Shown piece by piece: positions 1 through 7,172 of a DNA stretch of 25,562 bases. Both the position numbers and the translations under genes were made by a program. Origin of the DNA: Draconibacterium orientale (GTDB taxonomy: Bacteria > Bacteroidota > Bacteroidia > Bacteroidales > UBA12170); the NCBI GenBank assembly GCA_020718315.1, contig DYSK01000008.1, forward strand, positions 1 through 25,562, given 5' to 3'. Within the stretch, counting starts at the first letter, position 1, and each line of letters opens with the position of its first letter. The notes under the pieces are model-generated. The model saw nothing but the letters and a program-made list of their open reading frames with translations. It made no database searches and was not told the origin of the DNA.

Positions 1-1064
1 TGTGCAATCGCCCAATCTAGATCGGTGTAGGTGATAATGGGAAGAATGGGACCAAAGATTTCTTCCTGCATCACTTCGTCTTCGAAACTGATATTTTCCA
101 GCACCGTGGGCGCAATGTACAATTCGTGTTCATCCGTTTCGCCTCCAATACTAATTTGTTGCTTGTCGATGAGTTTGATTAATCGTTGAAAATGACGTCC
201 GTTTATAATTCGAGTAAAGGCTTCACTATTCTTGGGATTTTCGCCATGAATGGTTTTGATTTGAGCTTTTATTTCCTGAAGCAATACTTCTTTAACCCTC
301 TGATCTACCAATAAATAGTCCGGAGCAACACAGGTTTGTCCGCCATTCAAGAATTTGCCCCAAACAATTCTTCTTGCTGCCATTTTAAGGTTGGCATCGT
401 TTTCAATAATGGCCGGACTTTTTCCGCCAAGCTCTAGTGTAATAGGGGTTAAGTTGTTGGATGCTGCTCGCATTACAATTTTTCCAACTGCCGTGCTGCC
501 TGTATAAAAAATTGAATCGAACGGATGCTTTAATAATTCTGTTGTTTCTTCAATACCGCCTTCAATCACGTGCAAAATTTGCGCATCAAAATTTTCGTTG
601 ATAATTTTTGCAAGAGCATTCGAGGCATTCAACGAAAGTTCACTGGGTTTGATAATTACCGTATTCCCTGCGGCAAGCGCCGATACAGCAGGCAATACCG
701 ATAATTGATAAGGATAATTCCAAGCACCAATAACCAATATATTTCCAAAAGGCTCTGGTTTTATAAAACTTTTTCCCGGAAAATTGCTCAGTCCGTTACA
801 GACTCTTTTTGTTTTCGACCATTTACTGAGTTTGCGAATGGCCAATTTAATTTCGTGATACAAAATGGCTAGTTCCGTTTCATAGGTCTCAAAAGCCGAC
901 TTCTTGAAATCTTTGTAAAGCGCCTCGCTCAACTGTATTTCGTTGTCTTTCAGTAGATTCGATAATTTTGATAATTGAGCTTGCCGATAACCAATTTCTT
1001 TTGTTTTGTTGGAATCGAAAAAAACTTTTTGTTTCGCCAAAATGGCATCGAATTTATTTTCCAT
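1..1064 (-). CDS. Aldehyde dehydrogenase, 3' end outside the window
   Basis: NAD(P)-dependent oxidation of an aldehyde to the carboxylic acid, probably cytoplasmic; the substrate cannot be read from sequence. The 354 visible codons cover the cofactor domain and the start of the catalytic domain: GAWNYP near residues 113-118 with Asn116, a YTGSTAVG cofactor loop near 187-194, ELGGKSPA with general-base Glu211, and GGQTCVAP with the nucleophile Cys245. The short N-terminus and motif spacing fit the class-3 / coniferyl-aldehyde-dehydrogenase-like group, usually about 455-460 residues, so roughly 100 C-terminal residues lie beyond position 1. The ATG at 1064 is one base after the stop of the TetR gene at 1066, so the two are almost certainly co-transcribed and the TetR protein likely controls this gene. 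Family assignment is firm; physiological role is not. Confidence 0.93.
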   Translation of the reverse strand, partial: MENKFDAILAKQKVFFDSNKTKEIGYRQAQLSKLSNLLKDNEIQLSEALYKDFKKSAFETYETELAILYHEIKLAIRKLSKWSKTKRVCNGLSNFPGKSFIKPEPFGNILVIGAWNYPYQLSVLPAVSALAAGNTVIIKPSELSLNASNALAKIINENFDAQILHVIEGGIEETTELLKHPFDSIFYTGSTAVGKIVMRAASNNLTPITLELGGKSPAIIENDANLKMAARRIVWGKFLNGGQTCVAPDYLLVDQRVKEVLLQEIKAQIKTIHGENPKNSEAFTRIINGRHFQRLIKLIDKQQISIGGETDEHELYIAPTVLENISFEDEVMQEEIFGPILPIITYTDLDWAIA

Positions 1065-1065
1065 G

Positions 1066-1662
1066 CTAATGAGTTTCTTTGATGAGTGAATAATAATCAA
1101 AAATAACCAATCGTATCTGTTTTTTCAGAGCTTCCATGGTGTTGATTCCTTCTAATATGGTTACTCCAATAATAATATTCATCAACTGGCGGGCAGCCAT
1201 CTCTGCATCAATAGAATGCCTTATTTCGCCGGTTTCTTTTCCTGTTTCTATAATCTGGTAAAGATAATAGCCCTTCCGATAAAAATGCTTGTTCACTCTT
1301 ATTCTAATATCTGGATACGTGGCCGCCGCCTGAAACAAATACCGAAAATAAGAGGTCAATTGATCTTCCTTTAACAAATCGGCTATCTCTTGATAAGGAG
1401 AAAGAAAGCTGTTTATAAACCGATCAAGTTTTTCGTCTATCAAAATCTCAGAAGAGTAATAAACGTTTTGTTTTTGAAAATAGGAAAAGAAAAAGCGATC
1501 CAGAACGTCCATATAGACTTTTTCTTTGCTTTCGAAATGATGGTAAAAAGCTCCTTTTGATAAACCACACGATTTTATTATTTCATTGATACTTATCTCT
1601 TTCACTCCATGGCGAAGAAATAAAACAAAACTATTTTGGATAATCAAATCGTGTGTATTCAT
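1066..1662 (-). CDS. TetR/AcrR-family transcriptional regulator
   Basis: A 198-residue one-component repressor. The N-terminal helix-turn-helix is clear: EISINEIIKSCGLSKGAFYHHF at about residues 22-43 holds the typical recognition helix SKGAFYHHF, followed by SKEKVY. The remaining ~150 residues are a divergent helical ligand-binding domain, so the inducer is unknown. It is the first gene of a pair with the aldehyde dehydrogenase that starts one base after its stop; an aldehyde or fatty-acid-like inducer is a reasonable inference only. The upstream gap to the divergent PLP-enzyme gene holds a near-perfect palindrome (1680-1697) suited to a TetR dimer, implying autoregulation and perhaps control of the divergent gene. 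The ATG at 1662 lies only a few bases after a -10 match. Confidence 0.93.
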   Translation of the reverse strand: MNTHDLIIQNSFVLFLRHGVKEISINEIIKSCGLSKGAFYHHFESKEKVYMDVLDRFFFSYFQKQNVYYSSEILIDEKLDRFINSFLSPYQEIADLLKEDQLTSYFRYLFQAAATYPDIRIRVNKHFYRKGYYLYQIIETGKETGEIRHSIDAEMAARQLMNIIIGVTILEGINTMEALKKQIRLVIFDYYSLIKETH

Positions 1663-1666
1663 TGTG

Positions 1667-1674
1667 CAAATATA
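1667..1674 (-). promoter_or_regulatory. -10 element for tetR-aldehyde dehydrogenase
   Basis: On the minus strand this reads TATATTTG, an exact match to the Bacteroidota -10 consensus TAnnTTTG. It ends four bases before the tetR ATG, so transcription would begin at or within a few bases of the start codon. No convincing TTTG is seen at the usual -33 spacing. Confidence 0.5.
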
Positions 1675-1679
1675 AAACT

Positions 1680-1697
1680 ATACCGACCGGTTGGTAT
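1680..1697. promoter_or_regulatory. Candidate TetR operator palindrome
   Basis: ATACCGACCGGTTGGTAT is an 18-bp inverted repeat with a single mismatched pair. Length, GACCGGT-like centre and position between the divergent tetR and PLP-enzyme genes are typical of TetR-family operators. It sits just upstream of the predicted tetR -10 element, where bound repressor would occlude the polymerase. Which TetR protein binds it is inferred from proximity. Confidence 0.7.
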
Positions 1698-1811
1698 GTA
1701 GATCGTCAAAAAAAATATTTATTTTTTTGATTGCTAAGTAGATGTGCGAATTGTAATTGAAGTGTTTCGTGTTTCAATTTTTTCTACCTTAGCAGCCCCA
1801 AATTTTAAACT

Positions 1812-3284
1812 ATGATAGAAATAATTGACAAGGTAACCAACCCCGAAGTACTAGAGAAAGCAGTAAAACGATATCGCGAAAAAGGAATTATTCTTCCTAC
1901 CTTCAAGCAGATGGAAAATCCGTCCTTGATTCCCGAGAAAATTGTTAATCAGTTAAAATCCATTGGGTTGTGGGACAATCATCCATTGAATTTATTTCGA
2001 ATCACTTGGAAAAACGAGCCATTTGAATTTGGTGGCGGTTTTGGCGGTGTTAATTATTTGGAAATCCCAAAAGAAATCAGTGGTGTAGAAGCAAAGATAG
2101 TTTTGATATTGGGAAAATATTTTCCTACCGGAGCGCATAAAGTTGGTGCTGCCTACGGTTGTTTAGCTCCACGAATCATTACCGGTCAATTTGATCCTAC
2201 CTATCATAAAGCCGTTTGGCCTTCTACCGGAAATTATTGCAGAGGCGGCGCTTTCGATTCGTTTCTGATGAATGTAACAGCCGTAGCTATTTTGCCCGAA
2301 GAAATGAGCAAAGAGCGTTTTACATGGTTGGAAGAAATTGGTGCTGAAGTGATTGCAACTCCTGGATGTGAATCGAATGTGAAAGAAATTTACGACAAGT
2401 GTTGGGATATTCGCAAAAATCGAAAAGATGCCATCATTTTTAATCAATTCGACGAGTTTGGAAATCCTGCTTGGCATTACAATGTAACCGGGAAAGCCAT
2501 TCAGGAAGTTTATGAGGAGATAAAATCTGAAAAATCGCGTTTTTCTGCCTATGTATCAGCAACAGGATCGGCCGGCACAATTGCTGCGGGCGATTTTTTG
2601 AGAACACTTCATCCTCAGGTGCAAGTTGTTGCTTCGGAAGCTTTGCAATGTCCTACTTTGTTGAGAAATGGTTTTGGTGGACATCGTATTGAAGGAATTG
2701 GCGATAAACATGTTCCTTGGGTGCACAATGTGAAAAATACAAACGTGGTAACCGCCATCGACGATGAAGATACAATGCGCTTGTTTCGTATGTTTAACGA
2801 AAAAGAAGGTCAGGCGTATTTGAAATCGAAAGGTATTGATAGTGAGTTGATTGAAAAACTGCCTCTCTTAGGAGTAAGCAGTGTAGCCAATTTGCTTTCC
2901 GCTATCAAAACAGCCAAATATTTTGAATACAACCAAGACGATGTCATCTTTACAGTTGCAACGGATTCGGCCGAAATGTATGGAAGTAGATTGGATGAAT
3001 TGAATGCGGAACGCGGAAAATACACGAGTTTTCAGGCTGCCATCGACGACGAAGTGGCACTGAAAGGACAATCGACCGACAATATGAAAGAGCTGAACTA
3101 TCTAGATCAAAAATCCATTCATAATCTAAAATATTTTACCTGGATTGAACAGCAAGCAAAGCCTTTGGATGAGCTGAACCAAATGTGGTACGATCGGTTA
3201 ATTTGGGATAAAGTTTTTCATCAAACCCAAAGATGGGACGAGTTGATAGAAGATTTTAATGAGCGAACAGGTTTGTTGAAATAA
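1812..3284 (+). CDS. PLP-dependent fold-type-II enzyme (cysteine synthase / threonine synthase-like)
   Basis: A 490-residue pyridoxal-phosphate enzyme of the tryptophan synthase beta / cysteine synthase superfamily. Visible motifs: TGAHKVGAAYG near 106-116, where Lys110 is the likely Schiff-base lysine; PSTGNYCRGGA near 137-147, the substrate/carboxylate-binding loop; SATGSAGTIAAG near 249-260, the glycine-rich phosphate-binding loop. It is longer than typical CysK (~310) or TrpB (~400), with a C-terminal extension of about 100 residues. I recognise it as the 'PLP-dependent enzyme, beta subunit' type found in Bacteroidota and Clostridia; its reaction is not known to me. It diverges from tetR (149-bp gap with an operator candidate) and ends three bases before the stop of a second, convergent tetR gene. 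A role in amino-acid beta-elimination or replacement is inference. Confidence 0.88.
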   Translation: MIEIIDKVTNPEVLEKAVKRYREKGIILPTFKQMENPSLIPEKIVNQLKSIGLWDNHPLNLFRITWKNEPFEFGGGFGGVNYLEIPKEISGVEAKIVLILGKYFPTGAHKVGAAYGCLAPRIITGQFDPTYHKAVWPSTGNYCRGGAFDSFLMNVTAVAILPEEMSKERFTWLEEIGAEVIATPGCESNVKEIYDKCWDIRKNRKDAIIFNQFDEFGNPAWHYNVTGKAIQEVYEEIKSEKSRFSAYVSATGSAGTIAAGDFLRTLHPQVQVVASEALQCPTLLRNGFGGHRIEGIGDKHVPWVHNVKNTNVVTAIDDEDTMRLFRMFNEKEGQAYLKSKGIDSELIEKLPLLGVSSVANLLSAIKTAKYFEYNQDDVIFTVATDSAEMYGSRLDELNAERGKYTSFQAAIDDEVALKGQSTDNMKELNYLDQKSIHNLKYFTWIEQQAKPLDELNQMWYDRLIWDKVFHQTQRWDELIEDFNERTGLLK

Positions 3285-3287
3285 GGC

Positions 3288-3869
3288 TTATCGCCGCATT
3301 ATTCCATAGAAAAGAATTCGCACTACATAATCGATTCTCTTTTCCAGATTTCTTTTCTCTCCTTTGATCAACAAAGGGGCTTCTAGACCTTTAATGGCTG
3401 TTACCAAAGCAATGGCTGCAAGTTCCGGATCTTGAATTGAAAATTCTCGGGTTTTTACACCCTCATTCAGAATGTTTTGCAAGATAGCAATCTCGTGTGC
3501 ATTGTATTTGTTGCGCAATTCCATGATAAAATCCAATTGATACAAAGATTCATTTTTCATTACTTCGTAAAAATTGCTTAACTCCCGAATCTTATTCATT
3601 CGGGTAAAAACATACAGCTTGAATTTTTCGTTTGCAGCCACAGGTTGCTCAATCTGATTGTAGATTTCTTTGAACAAAATATTCGATTCAGTATCCACAA
3701 CTGCTTCGTAAATTTCTTCTTTGCTCTTGAAATAGTAATAAATTGAGCTTTTTCCTTTTCTCGCTCCAATGGCTATATCGTCCATAGTGGTTTTTTTGTA
3801 ACCATATCGACTAAAAACATCACGAGCAACTTCAATGATTAATTCTTTGACTTTTAATTTGTTGGCCAT
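3288..3869 (-). CDS. TetR/AcrR-family transcriptional regulator (second)
   Basis: A 193-residue regulator starting MANKLKVKEL. The helix-turn-helix region includes KTTMDDIAIGARKGKSSIYY, with the recognition helix KGKSSIYYYF followed by SKEEIY; the C-terminal ~140 residues are a helical effector domain of unknown ligand. An in-frame TTG upstream (3908) would add 13 residues, but it lies inside the predicted promoter -10 element, so I chose the ATG at 3869. The gene is convergent with the PLP-enzyme gene, separated by only three bases, and is downstream of porQ on the same strand at a distance of 278 bp, so probably independently transcribed. A palindromic operator candidate lies at 3977-3988. 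Targets are unknown. Confidence 0.92.
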   Translation of the reverse strand: MANKLKVKELIIEVARDVFSRYGYKKTTMDDIAIGARKGKSSIYYYFKSKEEIYEAVVDTESNILFKEIYNQIEQPVAANEKFKLYVFTRMNKIRELSNFYEVMKNESLYQLDFIMELRNKYNAHEIAILQNILNEGVKTREFSIQDPELAAIALVTAIKGLEAPLLIKGEKRNLEKRIDYVVRILFYGIMRR

Positions 3870-3905
3870 ATTTCTCAGCTTTTCGACTATTAGAATTTTA
3901 AAGTC

Positions 3906-3936
3906 CAAAAATAAGAAATACTTAATCTAATTCAAA
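3906..3936 (-). promoter_or_regulatory. Promoter of the second tetR gene
   Basis: On the minus strand TTTG (3936-3933) is followed after 19 nt by TATTTTTG (3913-3906), a full match to the Bacteroidota promoter consensus. Predicted start near 3899 gives a leader of about 30 nt before the ATG at 3869. Confidence 0.65.
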
Positions 3937-3976
3937 GCTTTTTTGATAATTAAAACGGATTGAATGCACAAAGTCA

Positions 3977-3988
3977 GACCGTTCGGTC
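3977..3988. promoter_or_regulatory. Candidate TetR operator
   Basis: GACCGTTCGGTC is an inverted repeat of GACCG / CGGTC around a two-base centre, typical in sequence and size of a TetR-family half-site pair. It lies about 40 bp upstream of the predicted -33 box, farther than expected for simple steric repression, so its partner and role are uncertain. Confidence 0.5.
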
Positions 3989-4147
3989 GCTTGGCTATTT
4001 CAAAATTCTTGATGCAATTTCGTCTAACAATGAAATTTTTCGGTGAGAAGAATTAAATCAAGGCCGCTTTTTACAAGACTCATTTGCCTTGAAAATTCGG
4101 TAATCATTCAGAATGAATAGGGCATAGGTCGTCGTCCGACAAACAAA

Positions 4148-5188
4148 TTAAAATTGCCCAAGATTTGTGGATATACTAATGTAATTGGGCGAAGTGCTTA
4201 AATGTTGCGCATTTCGCGCATAATCGATCTGAAATTTATAGATATGAATTCCAAAACCCCACGAAAATCCTACGGTCGACAACCGACTTGGAATAGTCAT
4301 TTCTTTTCTTTTTAAATAGTTGTAGCCCAAACGTAAACTCAGCGATTTCACAGGTTTTATTTCAGCTCCAACGGTTATATGGCGCATTAAATTGTCAGCA
4401 AATTTGTCGATACCTGCTTTTTCGGCAGGCACATCTGTTCCGCTCAAAGCGGCGGTTTGCTGAGAAAATACATCTGTATAGAGCAGATCCCATTTTTGTA
4501 AGTTGCTTAATACGAGCGAAAATCGCAGCGGCAAATGAGCCAATTCTTTTGAAAATGCAGCTTGTATCTCAAATGGCAAAGGCTCTCTGGAATTTGGCGT
4601 ATAGGGTTTGATTTGCGTACCGATATTTCTGAAAACAATACTCGTACTCAACTTTCTGTCGGCAAGCCAATAAGTGGCCGCCACGTCAACAGCCACGCCA
4701 AAAGAATTGTATGATTCGTAAGAAGAATAGAGGGTTTTAAGATTCGCGCCAATGAAAAAAGTGCTGTCTAAAGCACGACTCCAGCCAATACTTGCGGCAT
4801 AATCGCCTGCAGAAAATGTGCCGTAAAGCTCTCCAGTTTCCATAGCATAGGCAAATTCGCCATAGTCGATAAATTGCAAGCTGGCCACAAAAGTTCCTAA
4901 TTTTTCGAAACGTTTTCCGTAACTTACAGAACCATAATTGATATCCGAAAAATATTCTACAAAATTCAGATGAATTTCGTTGTTCATATTCGCATTGATA
5001 AGCGATGGATTTTCAATGGCCAGATTCATATCTCCGTCGGTTATACTTAAAAAATTACTTCCCAATGCAATACTTCGTGCAGAATAGGGCAAATTCAAAA
5101 ACGCATAGGTAGTTCCGGATTCGCTTTGGGCGAAATTCATAAGTGGAAATAAGAAAGATAAACTGAAAAGAACTAATCGGATTTGCAT
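4148..5188 (-). CDS. porQ: Type IX secretion system protein PorQ
   Basis: A 346-residue outer-membrane beta-barrel protein of the PorV/PorQ (FadL-like) group. In T9SS, family knowledge places PorQ with PorZ in the surface attachment complex that processes secreted cargo. Seen: a signal peptide MQIRLVLFSLSFLFPLMNFA ending before QSESG; the mature N-terminus with NLPYSARSIALGSNFLSITDGD, characteristic of PorQ/PorV; then alternating amphipathic strands ending in an aromatic C-terminus (SISTNLGQF). The chain could extend 40 residues upstream, but the Met at 5188 begins a proper signal peptide and the upstream stretch contains the promoter -10 element. It diverges from a response-regulator gene, and no other por gene is in the window. 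The PorQ call rests on remembered family features, not a search. Confidence 0.85.
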   Translation of the reverse strand: MQIRLVLFSLSFLFPLMNFAQSESGTTYAFLNLPYSARSIALGSNFLSITDGDMNLAIENPSLINANMNNEIHLNFVEYFSDINYGSVSYGKRFEKLGTFVASLQFIDYGEFAYAMETGELYGTFSAGDYAASIGWSRALDSTFFIGANLKTLYSSYESYNSFGVAVDVAATYWLADRKLSTSIVFRNIGTQIKPYTPNSREPLPFEIQAAFSKELAHLPLRFSLVLSNLQKWDLLYTDVFSQQTAALSGTDVPAEKAGIDKFADNLMRHITVGAEIKPVKSLSLRLGYNYLKRKEMTIPSRLSTVGFSWGFGIHIYKFQIDYARNAQHLSTSPNYISISTNLGQF

Positions 5189-5257
5189 TATTCTCAGTGG
5201 CTTTAGATTAGGTAAACGAACTATTGAAAATTTAATTGCTTTTTCTTTTATTTTTAG

Positions 5258-5265
5258 CAAAGATA
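5258..5265 (-). promoter_or_regulatory. -10 element for porQ
   Basis: The minus strand reads TATCTTTG, matching TAnnTTTG. A start near 5251 would give a leader of about 60 nt before the porQ ATG at 5188. No clear -33 TTTG is seen. Confidence 0.5.
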
Positions 5266-5311
5266 AAAATCCTGCCGAATACCAGACTATACTACTTAAA
5301 TTCATCAATCA

Positions 5312-5341
5312 TTTGCGCTTGCAAAGAAAAGATTAACTTTG
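5312..5341 (+). promoter_or_regulatory. Promoter of the NtrC-like regulator
   Basis: TTTG (5312-5315) followed after 18 nt by TAACTTTG (5334-5341) matches the Bacteroidota consensus. The predicted start near 5347 leaves a leader of only about nine bases before the ATG at 5356, and supports that start over longer upstream reading. Confidence 0.6.
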
Positions 5342-5355
5342 TTAAAATTTTAGAT

Positions 5356-6504
5356 ATGGCAAAAATTCTTGTTATCGACGACGAACGCAGTATTCGCAAT
5401 ACATTAAAAGAAATATTGGAATTTGAAAAGTTTGAAGTAGTGGTAGCTGAAAACGGAAATGAAGGTATCGCTTTGATTGAACAAAATGAATTTGATGTGA
5501 TTCTGTGCGACGTAAAAATGCCCGGAAAAGATGGAATGGAGGTTTTGCAGGAAGCGATGAATTTGACGGAAGCTCCATTTATTGTAATTTCAGGACACGG
5601 AAATATCGAATTGGCGGTACAAGCAATTAAGAAAGGCGCTTTTGATTATATCGCTAAGCCATTGGATTTGAATCGATTGTTGATAACCTTGCGCAATGCC
5701 CTAGACAAAGTCAATCTGGTTGTCGAAACGAAAAAGTTGCGAAAAAAGATGACCAACAAATACCAAATGGTTGGCGAATCGGAGCCCATGCTTCAGATGA
5801 AGAAGCTAATTGAAAAAGTAGGCCCAACTCAAGCGCGTGTTTTTATTACCGGTGAGAATGGGACAGGAAAAGAATTGGTAGCCCGAGCCATTCACGAATC
5901 GAGCGACAGAGCCAAAGCTCCCTTTGTGGAAGTAAATTGTGCGGCAATTCCATCTGATCTAATTGAAAGTCAATTGTTTGGACACGAAAAAGGTTCGTTC
6001 ACTTCAGCCATAAAACAACGCAAAGGCGATTTTGAATTGGCCACTGGTGGAACTCTCTTTTTGGACGAAATTGGCGATATGAGTCTGGCCGCTCAGGCAA
6101 AAGTATTGCGTGCTTTGCAAGAAAATAAAATTGTGAGAGTAGGCGGTGAGAAAGAAATAGCTGTAGATGTTCGAATAATTGCAGCCACCAATAAGAATAT
6201 CAAAGAAGAGATTTCGAAAAATATGTTTCGTGAGGATTTGTATCATCGTTTGAGTGTGATTTTGGTTGAAGTTCCGCCTTTGCGAAATAGAAAATCCGAT
6301 ATTTCCTTGTTGGTACATTATTTTCTAGAAGAAATTGCCGAAGCGCAAGGAAAGAAAAAAACGGAAATTGCCCCGGAAGCCATGCAAGCCTTGGTGGATA
6401 AACCTTGGACGGGCAATATTAGAGAATTGCGCAATGTTGTTGAACGCTTGGTAATTTTGTCTGGAATTAGAATTGAACTAAACGATGTGGAAATCTATGC
6501 TTAA
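5356..6504 (+). CDS. NtrC-type response regulator lacking a DNA-binding domain
   Basis: A 382-residue two-domain protein. The receiver domain (1-~117) has the acidic pocket Asp8/Asp9, phospho-acceptor Asp52 (ILCDVKMPG), Ser79 and Lys101 (AKPLD). The AAA+ domain (~138-375) has Walker A GENGTGKE at 166-173, Walker B GGTLFLDEIGDM with Asp237/Glu238, AATNKN sensor I, FREDLYHRL arginine-finger region and GNIRELRNVVERL sensor II. Two oddities: the loop that contacts sigma-54, normally GAFTGA, reads GSFTSA (213-218); and the chain ends at DVEIYA straight after the AAA+ domain, with no Fis-type helix-turn-helix, where family members are usually 440-470 residues. The stop overlaps the convergent MarC stop, so nothing has been lost by a nearby frameshift. 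I recall similar short forms across Bacteroidota. Its cognate kinase and targets are unknown. Confidence 0.92.
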   Translation: MAKILVIDDERSIRNTLKEILEFEKFEVVVAENGNEGIALIEQNEFDVILCDVKMPGKDGMEVLQEAMNLTEAPFIVISGHGNIELAVQAIKKGAFDYIAKPLDLNRLLITLRNALDKVNLVVETKKLRKKMTNKYQMVGESEPMLQMKKLIEKVGPTQARVFITGENGTGKELVARAIHESSDRAKAPFVEVNCAAIPSDLIESQLFGHEKGSFTSAIKQRKGDFELATGGTLFLDEIGDMSLAAQAKVLRALQENKIVRVGGEKEIAVDVRIIAATNKNIKEEISKNMFREDLYHRLSVILVEVPPLRNRKSDISLLVHYFLEEIAEAQGKKKTEIAPEAMQALVDKPWTGNIRELRNVVERLVILSGIRIELNDVEIYA

Positions 6505-7151
6505 GCGATGTGAAAAATAGCTTTCAAAATGGGACCAAGTCCGGCAAAAAAGAATTCTACCGCAATCACCATCACTATCAATCCCATTAGTTTTAGCATC
6601 ACTTTATTTCCTGTATCGCCCAAAATTTGGGTAATTTTTGTTCCTCCCAGATAGATGATTAGGGTGAGAAACATAGTTACAATAAGTGTCCCAATCAGAA
6701 ATATTTTCAATATCAAATTGGAAGAATCTTCCATCAGTACAATGGCGTTGGTGATGGCTCCAGGACCGGCTATCATTGGAATACCAAGTGGAGTAATCGA
6801 AATATCTTCCACATATTCTTTCACGTTTTCGGTGGGAATGCTTTTGAAAGAACTCAAACGGGCATTGAGCATATCGTATCCCATTATAAAAAAGATAATC
6901 CCTCCAACAACACGAAAACTGTTTACCGATATCCCAAAAAAATCGAAGAGCATTTGTCCTGCGAATGCAAAAATTAGCAATGTAACAAAGGCTGTAATGA
7001 CGGCTTTTATGGCCGTTTTTGTTCGCTCTTTTTTAGTCAATTTTGCCGTCATTGTCAAGAAAACCGGCATCGAACCAAGCGGATTGATGAGTGTAAAAAA
7101 AGAGGTGAAATAGAGCAGAAAAATCGTAAATAATTCTTGTGAAGTGTGCAT
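6501..7151 (-). CDS. MarC-family integral membrane protein
   Basis: A 216-residue inner-membrane protein of the MarC (UPF0056) family. About six hydrophobic segments are visible, with the family motifs NPLGSMPVFL near 23-32 and PLGIPMIAGPGAIT near 121-134; these paired Pro/Gly motifs occur at equivalent positions of the two halves. Length is typical. Function is not established: the family was named for the mar locus of E. coli, but a role in antibiotic resistance was not upheld. It is the last of three closely spaced minus-strand genes (21-bp gap from the cytochrome gene), and its TAA overlaps the TAA of the convergent regulator gene within a TTAA at 6501-6504. Confidence 0.9.
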   Translation of the reverse strand: MHTSQELFTIFLLYFTSFFTLINPLGSMPVFLTMTAKLTKKERTKTAIKAVITAFVTLLIFAFAGQMLFDFFGISVNSFRVVGGIIFFIMGYDMLNARLSSFKSIPTENVKEYVEDISITPLGIPMIAGPGAITNAIVLMEDSSNLILKIFLIGTLIVTMFLTLIIYLGGTKITQILGDTGNKVMLKLMGLIVMVIAVEFFFAGLGPILKAIFHIA

Positions 7152-7172
7152 TTTATCTTTCTTACGCTAAAC

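Noticed and set aside
4104..4116. Short palindrome TCATTCAGAATGA downstream of porQ as a terminator
   Set aside because: Six-base arms with a one-base centre cannot form a stable hairpin and no T run follows on the minus strand.
5236..5355. Forty-codon upstream extension of the NtrC-like regulator
   Set aside because: The stretch contains a consensus promoter, and MAKILVIDDE is the normal start of a receiver domain.
6400..6520. Possibility that the regulator lost its HTH through a frameshift near its end
   Set aside because: The next bases belong to the convergent marC gene (stops overlap in TTAA), and no Fis-like HTH is readable in the other frames.
6655..7113. 152-codon frame opposite marC
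   Set aside because: It is the mirror of a conserved membrane protein gene; the reading is explained by marC codon usage.
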